Below, in pieces: positions 16,375-24,602 of a stretch of DNA of 32,711 nucleotides. The stretch's first letter is position 1, and each line of letters begins with the position of its first letter. The notes under the pieces are model-generated. The model saw only the letters and a program-made list of their open reading frames with translations, made no database searches and was not told the origin of the DNA. Origin of the DNA: Planctomycetaceae bacterium (GTDB lineage Bacteria > Planctomycetota > Planctomycetia > Pirellulales > Pirellulaceae); the NCBI GenBank assembly GCA_015490875.1, contig WFWZ01000182.1:1-32711 (forward strand), written 5' to 3'. A program made the translations under genes and the position numbers.

Positions 16375-16917
16375 TTACTTTTGGTGGCGTTCGATGTAGT
16401 CGACAGCTTTCTCGAGGTAGGCTCGCGATCGGAGTCCCACTTCGCGCGCTTCTTCGATCGCTTTCTTGAGCGGGACTTTTTCGTCGAGGACGCGATAGGC
16501 GAGCCAAACGGCGCCGACACGGTTGGCCGAGCCGCAGTGGAGCAGTGTCGGTTTGCGATCGTGTTCGCGCAGCAACTTGCGCACTTTGTCGAAGACTTCG
16601 TCGGTGAGGGAATCGGGGAGTCGGAATGGGACCTGAACGAATTCGATCCCGGCTTGCTTGATTTTCGCCGCTTCGTCCCAATCGACTTCGCCGTCGGTTC
16701 GGAGCGTGATCACGCGCTGGATCCCTTTTTGCTTGAGGATGGCGATGTCCTCGGGCGTCGGCTGGCCCGCTAGGAAAAGATTTCCACAGGCGTGCACATT
16801 GCGCGTCTTGCCCAGTTTCGTGGCCTCCACTTTGTGCGGCTTTCCGGACTCGTCCGCGCCCCAACACGCTGCAACCATCCCCAAAACAAGCACGAATCCC
16901 AACCAACGAATCCTCAT
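16375..16917 (-). CDS. Exported CX5R tyrosine phosphatase-like protein (DUF442-like)
   Basis: The 180-residue product has a short signal peptide (MRIRWLGFVLVLGMVAACWGA). The body resembles the DUF442/dual-specificity phosphatase fold: NLFLAGQPTPEDIAILKQKGIQRVITLR, the VDWDEAAKIKQAGIEFVQVP segment, and the phosphate loop HCGSANRVG with Cys 128 and Arg 133 (the CX5R motif). The acid-loop Asp is not obvious. Substrate is unknown. The Cys in VAACWG might be read as a weak lipobox. It stands upstream of the PIG-L gene on the same strand, 127 bp apart. Confidence 0.8.
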   Translation of the reverse strand: MRIRWLGFVLVLGMVAACWGADESGKPHKVEATKLGKTRNVHACGNLFLAGQPTPEDIAILKQKGIQRVITLRTDGEVDWDEAAKIKQAGIEFVQVPFRLPDSLTDEVFDKVRKLLREHDRKPTLLHCGSANRVGAVWLAYRVLDEKVPLKKAIEEAREVGLRSRAYLEKAVDYIERHQK

Positions 16918-16977
16918 AGTGGTGGCTCCTCGTTAGAAAGCAAAAGCAACTTTTCGGACTGACAACGTCCCGCTGAT

Positions 16978-17193
16978 CTACGCCGCATCACCGGACAGCG
17001 CTGGCGGTGGCTCGCCAATCGTACCAGGAGGCAGGTACTCGCCACTATAGTCGCTGGCTCCTGGCGCGGCAATTTGGTGCGGCGGGGGAAAGCGACCGAG
17101 AAGCTGGGGGATTGTGGGCAAAGAGGGAGCTTTCCCTGTAAACTCCGGGACGCCTTCTGGCCGAATAGTAGGAACGAGTTTTCCATCGAGCAC
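16978..17193 (-). CDS. Possible small proline-rich protein
   Basis: A 71-codon frame starting at a GTG (17193), divergent from the glycosyltransferase gene. The translation is rich in Pro and Gly (LPTIPQLLGRFPPPHQIAAPG, EYLPPGTIGEPPPALSG) and its codon use looks coding-like. No domain is recognised, the ribosome-binding site is weak (GAGAAG) and chance cannot be excluded. The rest of the 320-bp gap (16918-17237) shows nothing else I can name. Confidence 0.3.
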   Translation of the reverse strand: MLDGKLVPTIRPEGVPEFTGKAPSLPTIPQLLGRFPPPHQIAAPGASDYSGEYLPPGTIGEPPPALSGDAA

Positions 17194-17237
17194 GGCTTCT
17201 CGCTCGACTCTGCTCTGGTCTCCAAGGAAGGTCTCCC

Positions 17238-18173
17238 GTGACGCGGCTGACGATCCTCATCCCGTGCGTCGGCGATCCCGTCGCCTTCGAAGACACGCTG
17301 GCCTCGGTGCTGCAGAACCGCCCTGGCAACAGTCGCGTCGTCGTCGCCCTCGACGGTCCCTACGACGACCCGTATGAACTCTCGGGCGAGGTCGATTTCT
17401 TGGAGTATCCTGGCAGGTCGGACGTCGTCGCTCTGGTCAACGCGACGCTGCCCGACGTGCGGTCGGAGTTTGTACACGTACTCCACTGCGGAATCGAGGT
17501 GCACGAAGGGTGGTGTGACGCGGCACTAGAGTGTTTTGATGAGCCGGACGTGGCCACCGTAGCGCCTTTGTGGAAAGAGTCGGGCGCTCACACGCGGTAC
17601 GTCTTTGGTGAAACCTGGACACCGGGTGGGCGGACTCGCCGAGTGACACGGCGCCGTCCTCGCCTTCGGGCTCGAGACACCATCCTCACACCGACATTGG
17701 CCGCCGGATTCTTCCGTCGTGAATGGCTCGAGGCGACGGAAGGCTGGATCGAAGATGTCCCTACTCCCCTCGCCGCCGTGGCAACGGGACTCGTTTGGCG
17801 CGAGCTGGGTGGGCGTGCCGTTGTCGCGATGGAGTCGCAGGTGAAAGGCACCTGGTCACCGACCCTCGCGAGTTCCTTGGCGGTAGGCCGAGCCTCGGAG
17901 CATTTGAGGCGCCAACACCGTGCGCAGATGACGGCTGGGCGACTGAGGCGTTTGGCTTCGAGGCTTCGGGAAGCCTTGGGCGAGTCTTCGTGGGCGCGGC
18001 GTCTCGGCCACGGGCTTGGGCAGTGCCTGGGCCGGATCGATCGCGGCATCGAACGGCGATACGAAGCGTATCTCGCCGAGGTCAGGAATCGACAGCCCAG
18101 TCTTGAGAAGGGTGGGACAGTGGGCGCCTCTGTTGAGGACGTCGAGCGCGTCCCGCTTCGCCGAGCTGCGTGA
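17238..18173 (+). CDS. Family 2-like glycosyltransferase
   Basis: The 311-residue product starts with a GT-A nucleotide-sugar fold: LTILIPCVGDPVAFEDTLASVLQNRPGNSRVVVALDGPYDDPY, matching the N-terminus of GT2 enzymes. The following segment (VRSEFVHVLHCGIEVHEGWCDAALECF) stands where the DxD motif usually is, but has no canonical DxD. Residues 135-190 include RRPRLRARDTILTPTLAAGFFRREWLE. The C-terminal 90 residues are Arg-rich and helical. It starts at a GTG preceded by GGAAGG. The final 92 bp overlap the convergent small membrane-protein gene. Substrate unknown; surface polysaccharide work is inference. Confidence 0.75.
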   Translation: MTRLTILIPCVGDPVAFEDTLASVLQNRPGNSRVVVALDGPYDDPYELSGEVDFLEYPGRSDVVALVNATLPDVRSEFVHVLHCGIEVHEGWCDAALECFDEPDVATVAPLWKESGAHTRYVFGETWTPGGRTRRVTRRRPRLRARDTILTPTLAAGFFRREWLEATEGWIEDVPTPLAAVATGLVWRELGGRAVVAMESQVKGTWSPTLASSLAVGRASEHLRRQHRAQMTAGRLRRLASRLREALGESSWARRLGHGLGQCLGRIDRGIERRYEAYLAEVRNRQPSLEKGGTVGASVEDVERVPLRRAA

Positions 18174-18450
18174 ACTCGGCCCAAGCAGCGATGCCGAGCA
18201 CGGCCAGGAGCTGGCCGGCGGCCCACACGAGCGGATGGACCGTACGCAGCATCTCACACCAGGCGACTGACGGCGTGTCGACCTCGGGTGGGAAGATTCG
18301 TTCCCAACCGTTGGCGGTCCGTCGCCATCCCTGTTCAAAGGCCGAAACACCTGGGGGACTCATTGCCGGATCATCCGACGGAACGGGCCACGTGGCCGCA
18401 GCGATGGAACTCACGATTACCAGCAGAGCGAATCCGACAAGCCCTTTCAT
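18082..18450 (-). CDS. Small membrane protein of unknown function
   Basis: The product is 122 residues from the ATG at 18450 (GGAGA nine bases upstream). There is an N-terminal hydrophobic segment (MKGLVGFALLVIVSSIAAATWPVP), a soluble loop (FEQGWRRTANGWERIFPPE), and a second hydrophobic helix (LVWAAGQLLAVLGIAAWAEF). The motif W-R-R-T-x-x-G-W-E is reminiscent of conserved planctomycete hypothetical proteins, but I cannot name a family. It is convergent with and overlaps the glycosyltransferase gene by 92 bp, so each gene's 3' end is antisense to the other. Confidence 0.65.
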   Translation of the reverse strand: MKGLVGFALLVIVSSIAAATWPVPSDDPAMSPPGVSAFEQGWRRTANGWERIFPPEVDTPSVAWCEMLRTVHPLVWAAGQLLAVLGIAAWAEFTQLGEAGRARRPQQRRPLSHPSQDWAVDS

Positions 18451-18954
18451 TGTTTGGCGTCTCCAGTCCCAGAAAAACAGGGGAGGAGACCTTCCGTGGT
18501 GAATTCCCGGCGTCGTAGCGCGCCTCGCCGGTCCGTCGACGAGAGAGGACTTCTGCGTTTGGCGTGCCGGCTCATGACATTCCGGCCCTGCTGAGAGCGC
18601 CAACCTCAGCCATGCCACTGAGTTAAGAGAAGGCGACGAACCTGTTGCATCGACTCGTCGTGTGGCCAGAAGGCAACCGAGCAACTGAGAGGGTGTCGCC
18701 TAAAAGCAACACTGTCGGCCGAGACCACCAATGCCGCGAAGCCAAAAAGGGCGCCGGCAGGTGGAGGGTGAGGTGTGATGTCAGCGAGCCGCTATGGTCG
18801 CGTCAATCGTTACAGCAAGAAGGGTCGCTCGAGTCCGGACGTAGAGGCTTTTTCGGTCAGCAGAATTCCTTTGCCCGTGCTCTGGCTGCGTACTAAAGTT
18901 GCTTGGAATCGGTGCTTCTCGGACGTCGACCGGAACAAGCTCACGTAGAAAGAG
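18451..18954. other. Intergenic region upstream of the HDOD gene
   Basis: 504 bp between divergent genes. Open frames here do not look like proteins. It holds one candidate promoter (18871-18899). No RNA gene is recognised. Confidence 0.5.
18871..18899 (+). promoter_or_regulatory. Candidate promoter of the HDOD gene
   Basis: TTGCCC (18871-18876), a 17-bp spacer and TAAAGT (18894-18899) lie 55 bp upstream of the HDOD start. Each box matches the sigma-70 consensus at four of six bases. Confidence 0.35.
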
Positions 18955-19869
18955 ATGGACATGGCACGCCACATTCCCAAGCTTGAAGACCTTTTGGCAG
19001 GGGCCCAACTTCCCGCACTTCCTCAAAGCGCGATTCGGCTGCTCGAGCTCTCGCAGGATCCAGACAACGGACCTGCCGAGTTCGCGGTACCGATCGAGGG
19101 CGATCCGGGGCTGACCGGACAGGTCTTGCGTTTCGTCAACTCGTCGTACTTTGGTTTTTCCCGCGAGATCTCCAGTGTGAAACTGGCGATCACGCTCGTG
19201 GGCATCCGGACGATCAAGAATTTTTCTTTGTGGAGCGCCGTTTTCAGCCTGATGCCCAATCCGCGATGCGGTCCATTCGATTTGAAGAGTCTCTGGCAGG
19301 ACTCGCTGCGCCGCGCCTTGTTCGCGCGTTTGACCGGCCGGAGTTTTTCGCTTCCGGAAGCCGAGGACTTGTTCGCAGCCGGGTTGCTCCAAGACATGGC
19401 GGTGCCGCTCTTGGTGAAGGAACTTCCCGAACAATACACAGAGCTTTTTGAAGTGCGGGCTCGTGAGGGGCGTCGCTTGTCCGACTTGGAAATGGAGACG
19501 TTCGGTTGGAATCACGCTCAGGCCGCTGGCATGATGGCAAGGATGTGGAGCCTGCCCGACCATTTCATCTCGCTGCTGGAAGGGCACATCGACCACCGGA
19601 ACCAACTGCAGCAAGGAGACTCATCGCTGGGACATCTGGCTGTCAGTCTCTCGGCATTGCTTCCCTCGGCGGTCGACCGGGACTGGCGTGAGCGGGAGGA
19701 GTTTCTAGCGACTTACCAGCAAGTGGCTCGAGGGAACGCCGAATCGGTCGCCGAGGTCTTCCAGGAGGTCGATCGAGGGTTCGAAGAGTTCGCTCCGCTG
19801 CTGAAGCTGAGCCAACCTGCTACGTCGCTGTATGAGCACCTGACGGCAGAGGCCGCACCGGCCAACTGA
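18955..19869 (+). CDS. HDOD domain protein
   Basis: The 304-residue protein is nearly all HDOD domain (about residues 8-205): LPALPQSAIRLLELSQDP, EGDPGLTGQVLRFVNSSYFGFSREISSVKLAITLVGIRTIKNFSLWSAVF, then the degenerate HD site AAGLLQDMAVPLL, where the His-Asp pair of active HD hydrolases is Gln-Asp, as usual for this non-catalytic relative. HDOD proteins act in signalling, often linked to cyclic di-GMP, motility or virulence control, through protein contacts. The tail (205-304) is helical with no further domain recognised. The start may be the ATG at 18955 or, two codons on, 18961; AAAGAG lies just upstream. It stands alone. Confidence 0.9.
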   Translation: MDMARHIPKLEDLLAGAQLPALPQSAIRLLELSQDPDNGPAEFAVPIEGDPGLTGQVLRFVNSSYFGFSREISSVKLAITLVGIRTIKNFSLWSAVFSLMPNPRCGPFDLKSLWQDSLRRALFARLTGRSFSLPEAEDLFAAGLLQDMAVPLLVKELPEQYTELFEVRAREGRRLSDLEMETFGWNHAQAAGMMARMWSLPDHFISLLEGHIDHRNQLQQGDSSLGHLAVSLSALLPSAVDRDWREREEFLATYQQVARGNAESVAEVFQEVDRGFEEFAPLLKLSQPATSLYEHLTAEAAPAN

Positions 19870-20000
19870 GCACCGATCGTGGCAGACGGTCGAGCCGCAG
19901 GGACGAGCCGACCCGTACCATTGGGATGATTCGCGGAGTCGAGCATCGACCGTATGTCTGGGAGAGCTAAGGAGTTGCGGCACGTCGGACGACCAACTGC

Positions 20001-20029
20001 TTGGGGAAACACGAGCGGGCAAGTACAAT
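20001..20029 (+). promoter_or_regulatory. Candidate promoter of the TPR gene
   Basis: TTGGGG (20001-20006), a 17-bp spacer and TACAAT (20024-20029) point to the TPR gene, whose possible starts are at 20059 (TTG) and 20095 (ATG). Confidence 0.4.
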
Positions 20030-20094
20030 AGGGGCAGAGTCGCCACAGTGAGGGCGGCTTGGCTTCCATTGTCCAACGCAAACGCGTGTCCGCC

Positions 20095-20673
20095 ATGTCT
20101 TCTAACAGCCTCAAGCGAGCCCGGCAGCAACAGATTTTACGAGAAGCCGAAGGCTATCTCGAGCTGCTGACAGTCTTCGAAGACCGCTGGCCGCTTCCGC
20201 TCTCGCAGCGCCGGCCATTGGCCGAGCGTGCCTTGCGGCTGCTTCAAAAGGCCGGCTATCGACATGGCCAGCACGCCCGCCGGTGGTTCTTGGAGGGTTA
20301 CGCCCTCCGCGTGCTCGAAGAATATGAGCAGGCCGTCGAACCACTGGAGATGGCGGCCGACCTGGCCCCAGAGGACATCAGCACTTGGTTGATGCTGGGA
20401 TGGTGCTACAAACGCTGCGGTCGAGTCGACCAGGCGATCGCGGCTCTGGAAAATGCTCTCGAATATGAACCCGGCGAAGCCATCCTCTATTACAACCTGG
20501 CTTGCTACTGGAGCCTCGCCGGCAGTGTCGGCAAGACGTTGCACTTTCTATCGCGCGCCTTCCAGATCGACCCCAACTACCGTGATATGGTCGCCGATGA
20601 ACCCGATTTCGATCCGGTGCGCGACGATCCGGCGTTCGTAGCCGCCATGAGCCGCTCGGCATGCGAACACTGA
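20095..20673 (+). CDS. TPR-repeat protein
   Basis: The 192-residue protein consists of tetratricopeptide helices, clearest at EYEQAVEPLEMAADLAPEDISTWLMLGWCYKRCGRVDQAIAALENALEYEPGEAILYYNLACYWSLAG and the last repeat with FQIDPNYRDMVADEPDFDPVRDDPAF, a terminal motif frequent in TPR proteins. TPRs mediate protein contacts; partners are not known. The ATG at 20095 has no ribosome-binding site. A TTG at 20059 with GAGGG four bases upstream would add 12 residues and is nearly as likely. No signal peptide, so cytoplasmic. It stands alone on the plus strand. Confidence 0.8.
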   Translation: MSSNSLKRARQQQILREAEGYLELLTVFEDRWPLPLSQRRPLAERALRLLQKAGYRHGQHARRWFLEGYALRVLEEYEQAVEPLEMAADLAPEDISTWLMLGWCYKRCGRVDQAIAALENALEYEPGEAILYYNLACYWSLAGSVGKTLHFLSRAFQIDPNYRDMVADEPDFDPVRDDPAFVAAMSRSACEH

Positions 20674-21104
20674 CAAAGTCTACCTAGGGCGACGCTCCTG
20701 CCGAGCCGCAAAGTAGCCACAACCGCGTCGCAGACACGGATCCGCAGGTCGCATATGACCGGTGTCAGGACGGACGACGTCGGGTTGGTCCAGCAAACAA
20801 GGCGTGCCTTGGCGGATATGCCTTCTATGCATACCATGCATTTCGGCTCGGCAGGAGCCTCGCCCTCCCAACCTATGAGTTCGTCCACGTTAGAACTCTC
20901 CCCATGTGACATCGGGATGTCAGTGTCTCCCAATCGCGCACGGTGATTTAGACCGCGAATACATGTCCGCGCAGGCACCCAGTATTTCGTCGCGTTGTGG
21001 GCATCAGGCGGACACTCTCGTACGTAACATGTTGAAGCTACCGTTATCATCAAGGTTCGCCAAGTCAGCGGCTTTTCACCTACACGTCGGCGAGGACGCT
21101 CATG
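20674..21104. other. Intergenic region between convergent genes
   Basis: 431 bp between the TPR gene and the end of the giant Lpt-like gene. It contains the inverted-end element (20686-20866) and a perfect 7-bp hairpin, TGACATC-GG-GATGTCA, at 20907-20922. No gene is recognised. Confidence 0.6.
20686..20866. repeat. Short element with 22-bp inverted ends
   Basis: The left arm at 20686-20707 and the right arm at 20845-20866 are inverted copies that match at 21 of 22 positions, sharing the core GCTCCTGCCGAGCC. The right arm belongs to a widespread bacterial intergenic repeat whose translation (GEAPAEP) pollutes protein annotation. About 137 bp lie between the arms, with no open frame of interest. 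Confidence 0.7.
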
Positions 21105-24038
21105 TCACTTGCCGGGAGAGACGAACTGTCCGCCTTGGATGTCGGTCGACAGCAGTTGTCCCGAGCGAGGCGAATAGCGGATTGCTCCGGCGGCCACTTG
21201 AGACGCCGGCCCCCCAGGGGCTTGGCGGAATCGGATCCTAGCCGGGACGCGTCCTTCCCCCTGCAATAGCAACACGTCTTTGTACTGGTCATAGACGAGA
21301 CGTTGCCCCGTAGCGGCGAATCGCTGGCCGTCGACGCGAACGTCGCCATCGGCATGGAGTTCGACGGCCGGTGGTTCGATCCGAGGCACTTGCAAGACGA
21401 TCAGTTCTCGGCAGTGGAGCAAGAAGGCTTGCGGTCCGAGGAGATCGGGGCGGGTGGGATCGAGTCGCTGTTCCCAGGACGCGACGGGGCCGACGATTGC
21501 CCGCACGCGGTCGCGAAAGCGGACCTGTCGTTGCTGGTAGTTTCCCGTCATTGCCTCCTCGAAGTCGACGCGGAGATAAATCAGCTCTCCCGGCTTGGGA
21601 GGACGCGTTCCCGGCGGAACCGGTGCGCTCGGCAACGTGTTGCCCCGCCGGATGCTCTCTCCCCAACCGGGATGCCGGCTTTCGAAATCGCCACTCGGGT
21701 AGTCGATGACAAGATCCTGAACGTGCAGTGCGTCGCGGGAATGGAGGGCTCCGTCGGCACCGTGCACTTCGTGGTTCATCGTCACCGGGCCGGGGAAAAA
21801 CACCTTTTTGAGTTGCGTTTGCGAACGCCGGGGAGGGCGCTGGAAGTCAATAGGAGGATCGACGGTGGCCTCCATCGAGCTTCCCGCAACGCGGAAGTCG
21901 CTGATACGGAGTCCCCTCTCCTCGACGCGCTGGCCGGCAATGACGACGTCGCGTTGAAAGACGACCTTCTTGCCGTCGAAGTCCATGCCTCCCTGCCAGC
22001 GCATGGTCACCGGAAGTGCCCCGTCCGCCAGATCGCGGCTCTTGGCCGCCATTTGCATCTCTCCCGCACCATCCATCCACATCCGACGAATCGACTGATC
22101 GACGTGAATCGTGGCGCCTCGGACCGTCATTCCGTTCTGCACGACGACCGCCGGCTTGCCGACGACCTCAAGTCGCGCAAGACCCGCGTCATTACGCAGA
22201 AGCTCCACCGAGTCTCCGTCCAGGGACCCACCGGGCGTCTCTCGCAGGTGCACATCCCCGACGAGCTGGCCTTGCGCGATGCGCCACTCTTTCCCTCGTT
22301 GAACACACTGGAGGCGAATCGTCTCCGCCGAGATCTGGTATTGCCGAGCGTCTGCGGTGGCAGGGGAAAGAAGGGAAGGACCGGCCACCGGTGTGTTCCC
22401 CGGCGCCGCACTACCGGTACCGACATCGCCTGGGGCGTCTCGAGACGGGGCGGCCTCTTCTTCTTCGAACCACGACTCGAGCAGCTTTGTGGAACCTCGC
22501 AGTCCGCGGAACACGAAAGTGACTCCCCGTTGAGCTCGCAAGCGGCGCAGCCGCACGCGATAGCGCATCTCGTCGTTCCCTTCGGAGTGCGAACCTGACA
22601 GTGCCACATGTGTGGCACTATCATCATCGGATGGCACCATCCACGCCTGGGGCACCTCTTCGAGCCAGAGGTAGATTTCCTCAGCGCGGAAGGTTGAGTC
22701 GCGTCCGAGTGTGACACTGGCGCCTTGGGGAAGGGACAGCACGTGTTCGGGACCGTACGGCTGGAGTGTCAACGGACCCTTCCATCGAATCGTCCAAACC
22801 TGGTCGGGAAGCTGTCGGCGATATTCGCCTGGGCCACTCGCGGTGAAGCGCCCCAGTCTCCGGGGTTCTCCCGGCACCATGGCATAGTCAATTGTGGCGG
22901 CCGAGATCGCATGCTCCTGGAAACGTAGTCGGGCCATGGAAGAATCTTCCAACCGGATGCGGTATTCGAAGTAACCGACATCGATCGTGGCCGCCTCGGC
23001 CTGAAGCTGTTGGGACGGAGCGTCGACGCGAGCCGGCGTCCCTTCGAGTCGAACGTGGTGCAGCAATAAGGCGTTTTCTTGCGGAGCTTCCTCCGAAGCG
23101 TCGGTGACGGCGCTTCGTTTGAGAAACCCGATTTCGAGTCTCTGGGCGGTCATCCGGTCAATGACTCCCGTCGCCGTAACATGGACGCCTCGCACCGTTC
23201 GTTGGAGCACGGCGGTCTGAGCGGCAAAATCGAACAAGAAGGAACCGTCGCAGGTAAGTCTCAATGTGGAGGGTTCCGGCGGCGATTCTCGAGGGGTGGT
23301 TTCTTTCTGAGGCGGGATTTCGAGGACGATCTGGTCGAGATGCACAAGTTCCAGTTCGGATGGTTTTCCGAGTGCCATGGTTCTGTCACTCGGTGGTGCT
23401 CCCGTGAGCGACAGAATCAACTCGCGTCCGCTCCCGTAGTGTCGGCCCATCTGGAATTGCACGGGCTGCGACGTCCAGATGCGCGTGGGACTGAGTTGGA
23501 CGGCGCGCGTTTGAGCCCAGAAGCGATCCCCGGCGCCCGGCCGACTCTCCGGACGCTCGATCGTGACCTCCCCCGTCAGTTGGCCGCCGAGAAACCGGGC
23601 GGGTTGGACTTGAGTCAATTGCGGCGGGCGGTCGAATCGAAGGATCGCTCCCTCCGGTGCTCGGATGATCACCGGGCGTTCGCGGCGGGACCGGAGGACG
23701 AGCGTGCACGGGCGAATGACCATCCGACCGTCGTCTTGGGACTGATTCGATTGGAAGAGGACCATCGCGCCCGGAGTCGCCAGGAGTCGCGGTGAACGGC
23801 GTTCCCAACTTCCTTCGGGGAAGAAGGCGGCGATGTCCGAGGGAAGAAGGGGAGTCACCTCGGCGGCCGTGCGAGCGCCTCGAGCTCCGGTGCGCGCATG
23901 AACAGGCTCGAGCCACGGTACGAGTGCGAGTTGATAAATGGCGTAGGCGATCAAAAGCGAGACGGTTCCGATGATCCAGTCTCGGATGGCCGCCCACCAG
24001 GGTCGCGCTGCATCGGATAGTGGCCGGGCGCGTTTCAT
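21105..24038 (-). CDS. Giant membrane-anchored OstA/LptA-like protein
   Basis: The 977-residue product has one N-terminal transmembrane helix (about residues 20-42, WIIGTVSLLIAYAIYQLALVPWLEP) and otherwise long beta-rich, periplasmic-type sequence. Several stretches read like OstA/LptA repeats: TATGVIDRMTAQRLEIGFL, QISAETIRLQCVQRGKEWRIAQG, VRGATIHVDQSIRRMWMDG, and FAATGQRLVYDQYKDVLLLQG. LptC and LptA carry lipopolysaccharide from the inner membrane through the periplasm on such folds. The gene follows kdsC by 45 bp, and in proteobacteria kdsD-kdsC is followed by lptC-lptA. I infer a one-piece LptC/LptA-like bridge. The ATG at 24038 has GGAGA seven bases upstream. The family call rests on repeat pattern and synteny, not on a search. 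Confidence 0.75.
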   Translation of the reverse strand: MKRARPLSDAARPWWAAIRDWIIGTVSLLIAYAIYQLALVPWLEPVHARTGARGARTAAEVTPLLPSDIAAFFPEGSWERRSPRLLATPGAMVLFQSNQSQDDGRMVIRPCTLVLRSRRERPVIIRAPEGAILRFDRPPQLTQVQPARFLGGQLTGEVTIERPESRPGAGDRFWAQTRAVQLSPTRIWTSQPVQFQMGRHYGSGRELILSLTGAPPSDRTMALGKPSELELVHLDQIVLEIPPQKETTPRESPPEPSTLRLTCDGSFLFDFAAQTAVLQRTVRGVHVTATGVIDRMTAQRLEIGFLKRSAVTDASEEAPQENALLLHHVRLEGTPARVDAPSQQLQAEAATIDVGYFEYRIRLEDSSMARLRFQEHAISAATIDYAMVPGEPRRLGRFTASGPGEYRRQLPDQVWTIRWKGPLTLQPYGPEHVLSLPQGASVTLGRDSTFRAEEIYLWLEEVPQAWMVPSDDDSATHVALSGSHSEGNDEMRYRVRLRRLRAQRGVTFVFRGLRGSTKLLESWFEEEEAAPSRDAPGDVGTGSAAPGNTPVAGPSLLSPATADARQYQISAETIRLQCVQRGKEWRIAQGQLVGDVHLRETPGGSLDGDSVELLRNDAGLARLEVVGKPAVVVQNGMTVRGATIHVDQSIRRMWMDGAGEMQMAAKSRDLADGALPVTMRWQGGMDFDGKKVVFQRDVVIAGQRVEERGLRISDFRVAGSSMEATVDPPIDFQRPPRRSQTQLKKVFFPGPVTMNHEVHGADGALHSRDALHVQDLVIDYPSGDFESRHPGWGESIRRGNTLPSAPVPPGTRPPKPGELIYLRVDFEEAMTGNYQQRQVRFRDRVRAIVGPVASWEQRLDPTRPDLLGPQAFLLHCRELIVLQVPRIEPPAVELHADGDVRVDGQRFAATGQRLVYDQYKDVLLLQGEGRVPARIRFRQAPGGPASQVAAGAIRYSPRSGQLLSTDIQGGQFVSPGK

Positions 24039-24083
24039 CAGTGTCTCCAGGGTGGCTGCATCCTCGGGCCCGACACGTTGCGG

Positions 24084-24602
24084 TCAACCTTGCGTGTACT
24101 TGCGGATCAAGTCGTCCCAGCGACCACGTTGTTGCAACAACTCCTCGATGAGTTCCCGGACCGCGCCGCGCCCTCCGGGGGCCTTCGTCACGTGGTCGGC
24201 CGCTTTGCGCAATTCGGGGACGGCGTCGGCGACAGCCACCGACAGGCCGACTTCGCGAAAGACGGGAAGGTCCGACAGGTCGTCACCGATGTAACAGATT
24301 TGTTCCGGTTCCAATCCCCACTGATGTGCCACGTCGGCGACGGCGGCTCCCTTCGCCGGCACGCCTTGAAGCACCGGATCGATGCCGAGCTCGCTGGCAC
24401 GTAGTCGCACGATCTGCGATGTCCGGGCCGTCATGATGCCGAATCGATAGCCGGCTCCCAGCCACAACCGGATTCCCAGCCCGTCTCGCACGAAAAACGT
24501 CTTCGTTTCGATCCCTTGGTTGTCGAACGTGATGCCCCCGTCGGTCATCACGCCGTCCACGTCCGAAAGGATCGCTTGAATCTGCTCGGCCGATCGCATC
24601 AT
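24084..24602 (-). CDS. kdsC: 3-deoxy-D-manno-octulosonate 8-phosphate phosphatase
   Basis: The 172-residue protein is a HAD-superfamily, C0-type phosphatase that converts KDO-8-phosphate to KDO for lipopolysaccharide core synthesis. Motif I is SDVDGVMTDG with nucleophile Asp14 and Asp16; motif II contains MTARTSQIV; the family-specific VPAKGAAVADVAHQWGL follows; and motif III/IV is CYIGDDLSDLPV. The ATG at 24602 overlaps the kdsD stop (ATGA); a second ATG at 24599 is possible. It sits between kdsD and the giant Lpt-like gene, so the pathway order is kept. Confidence 0.93.
   Translation of the reverse strand: MMRSAEQIQAILSDVDGVMTDGGITFDNQGIETKTFFVRDGLGIRLWLGAGYRFGIMTARTSQIVRLRASELGIDPVLQGVPAKGAAVADVAHQWGLEPEQICYIGDDLSDLPVFREVGLSVAVADAVPELRKAADHVTKAPGGRGAVRELIEELLQQRGRWDDLIRKYTQG

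Noticed and set aside
18645..18896. 83-codon plus-strand frame
   Set aside because: No ribosome-binding site, mixed composition, and it overlaps the candidate HDOD promoter.
21303..22598. 431-codon open frame on the plus strand
   Set aside because: Antisense of the giant Lpt-like gene; low-complexity His/Arg-rich translation.
24388..24410. TGGCACG-like sigma-54 box on the plus strand
   Set aside because: The -12 part is TCGCA, not TTGCA, and it lies inside kdsC.
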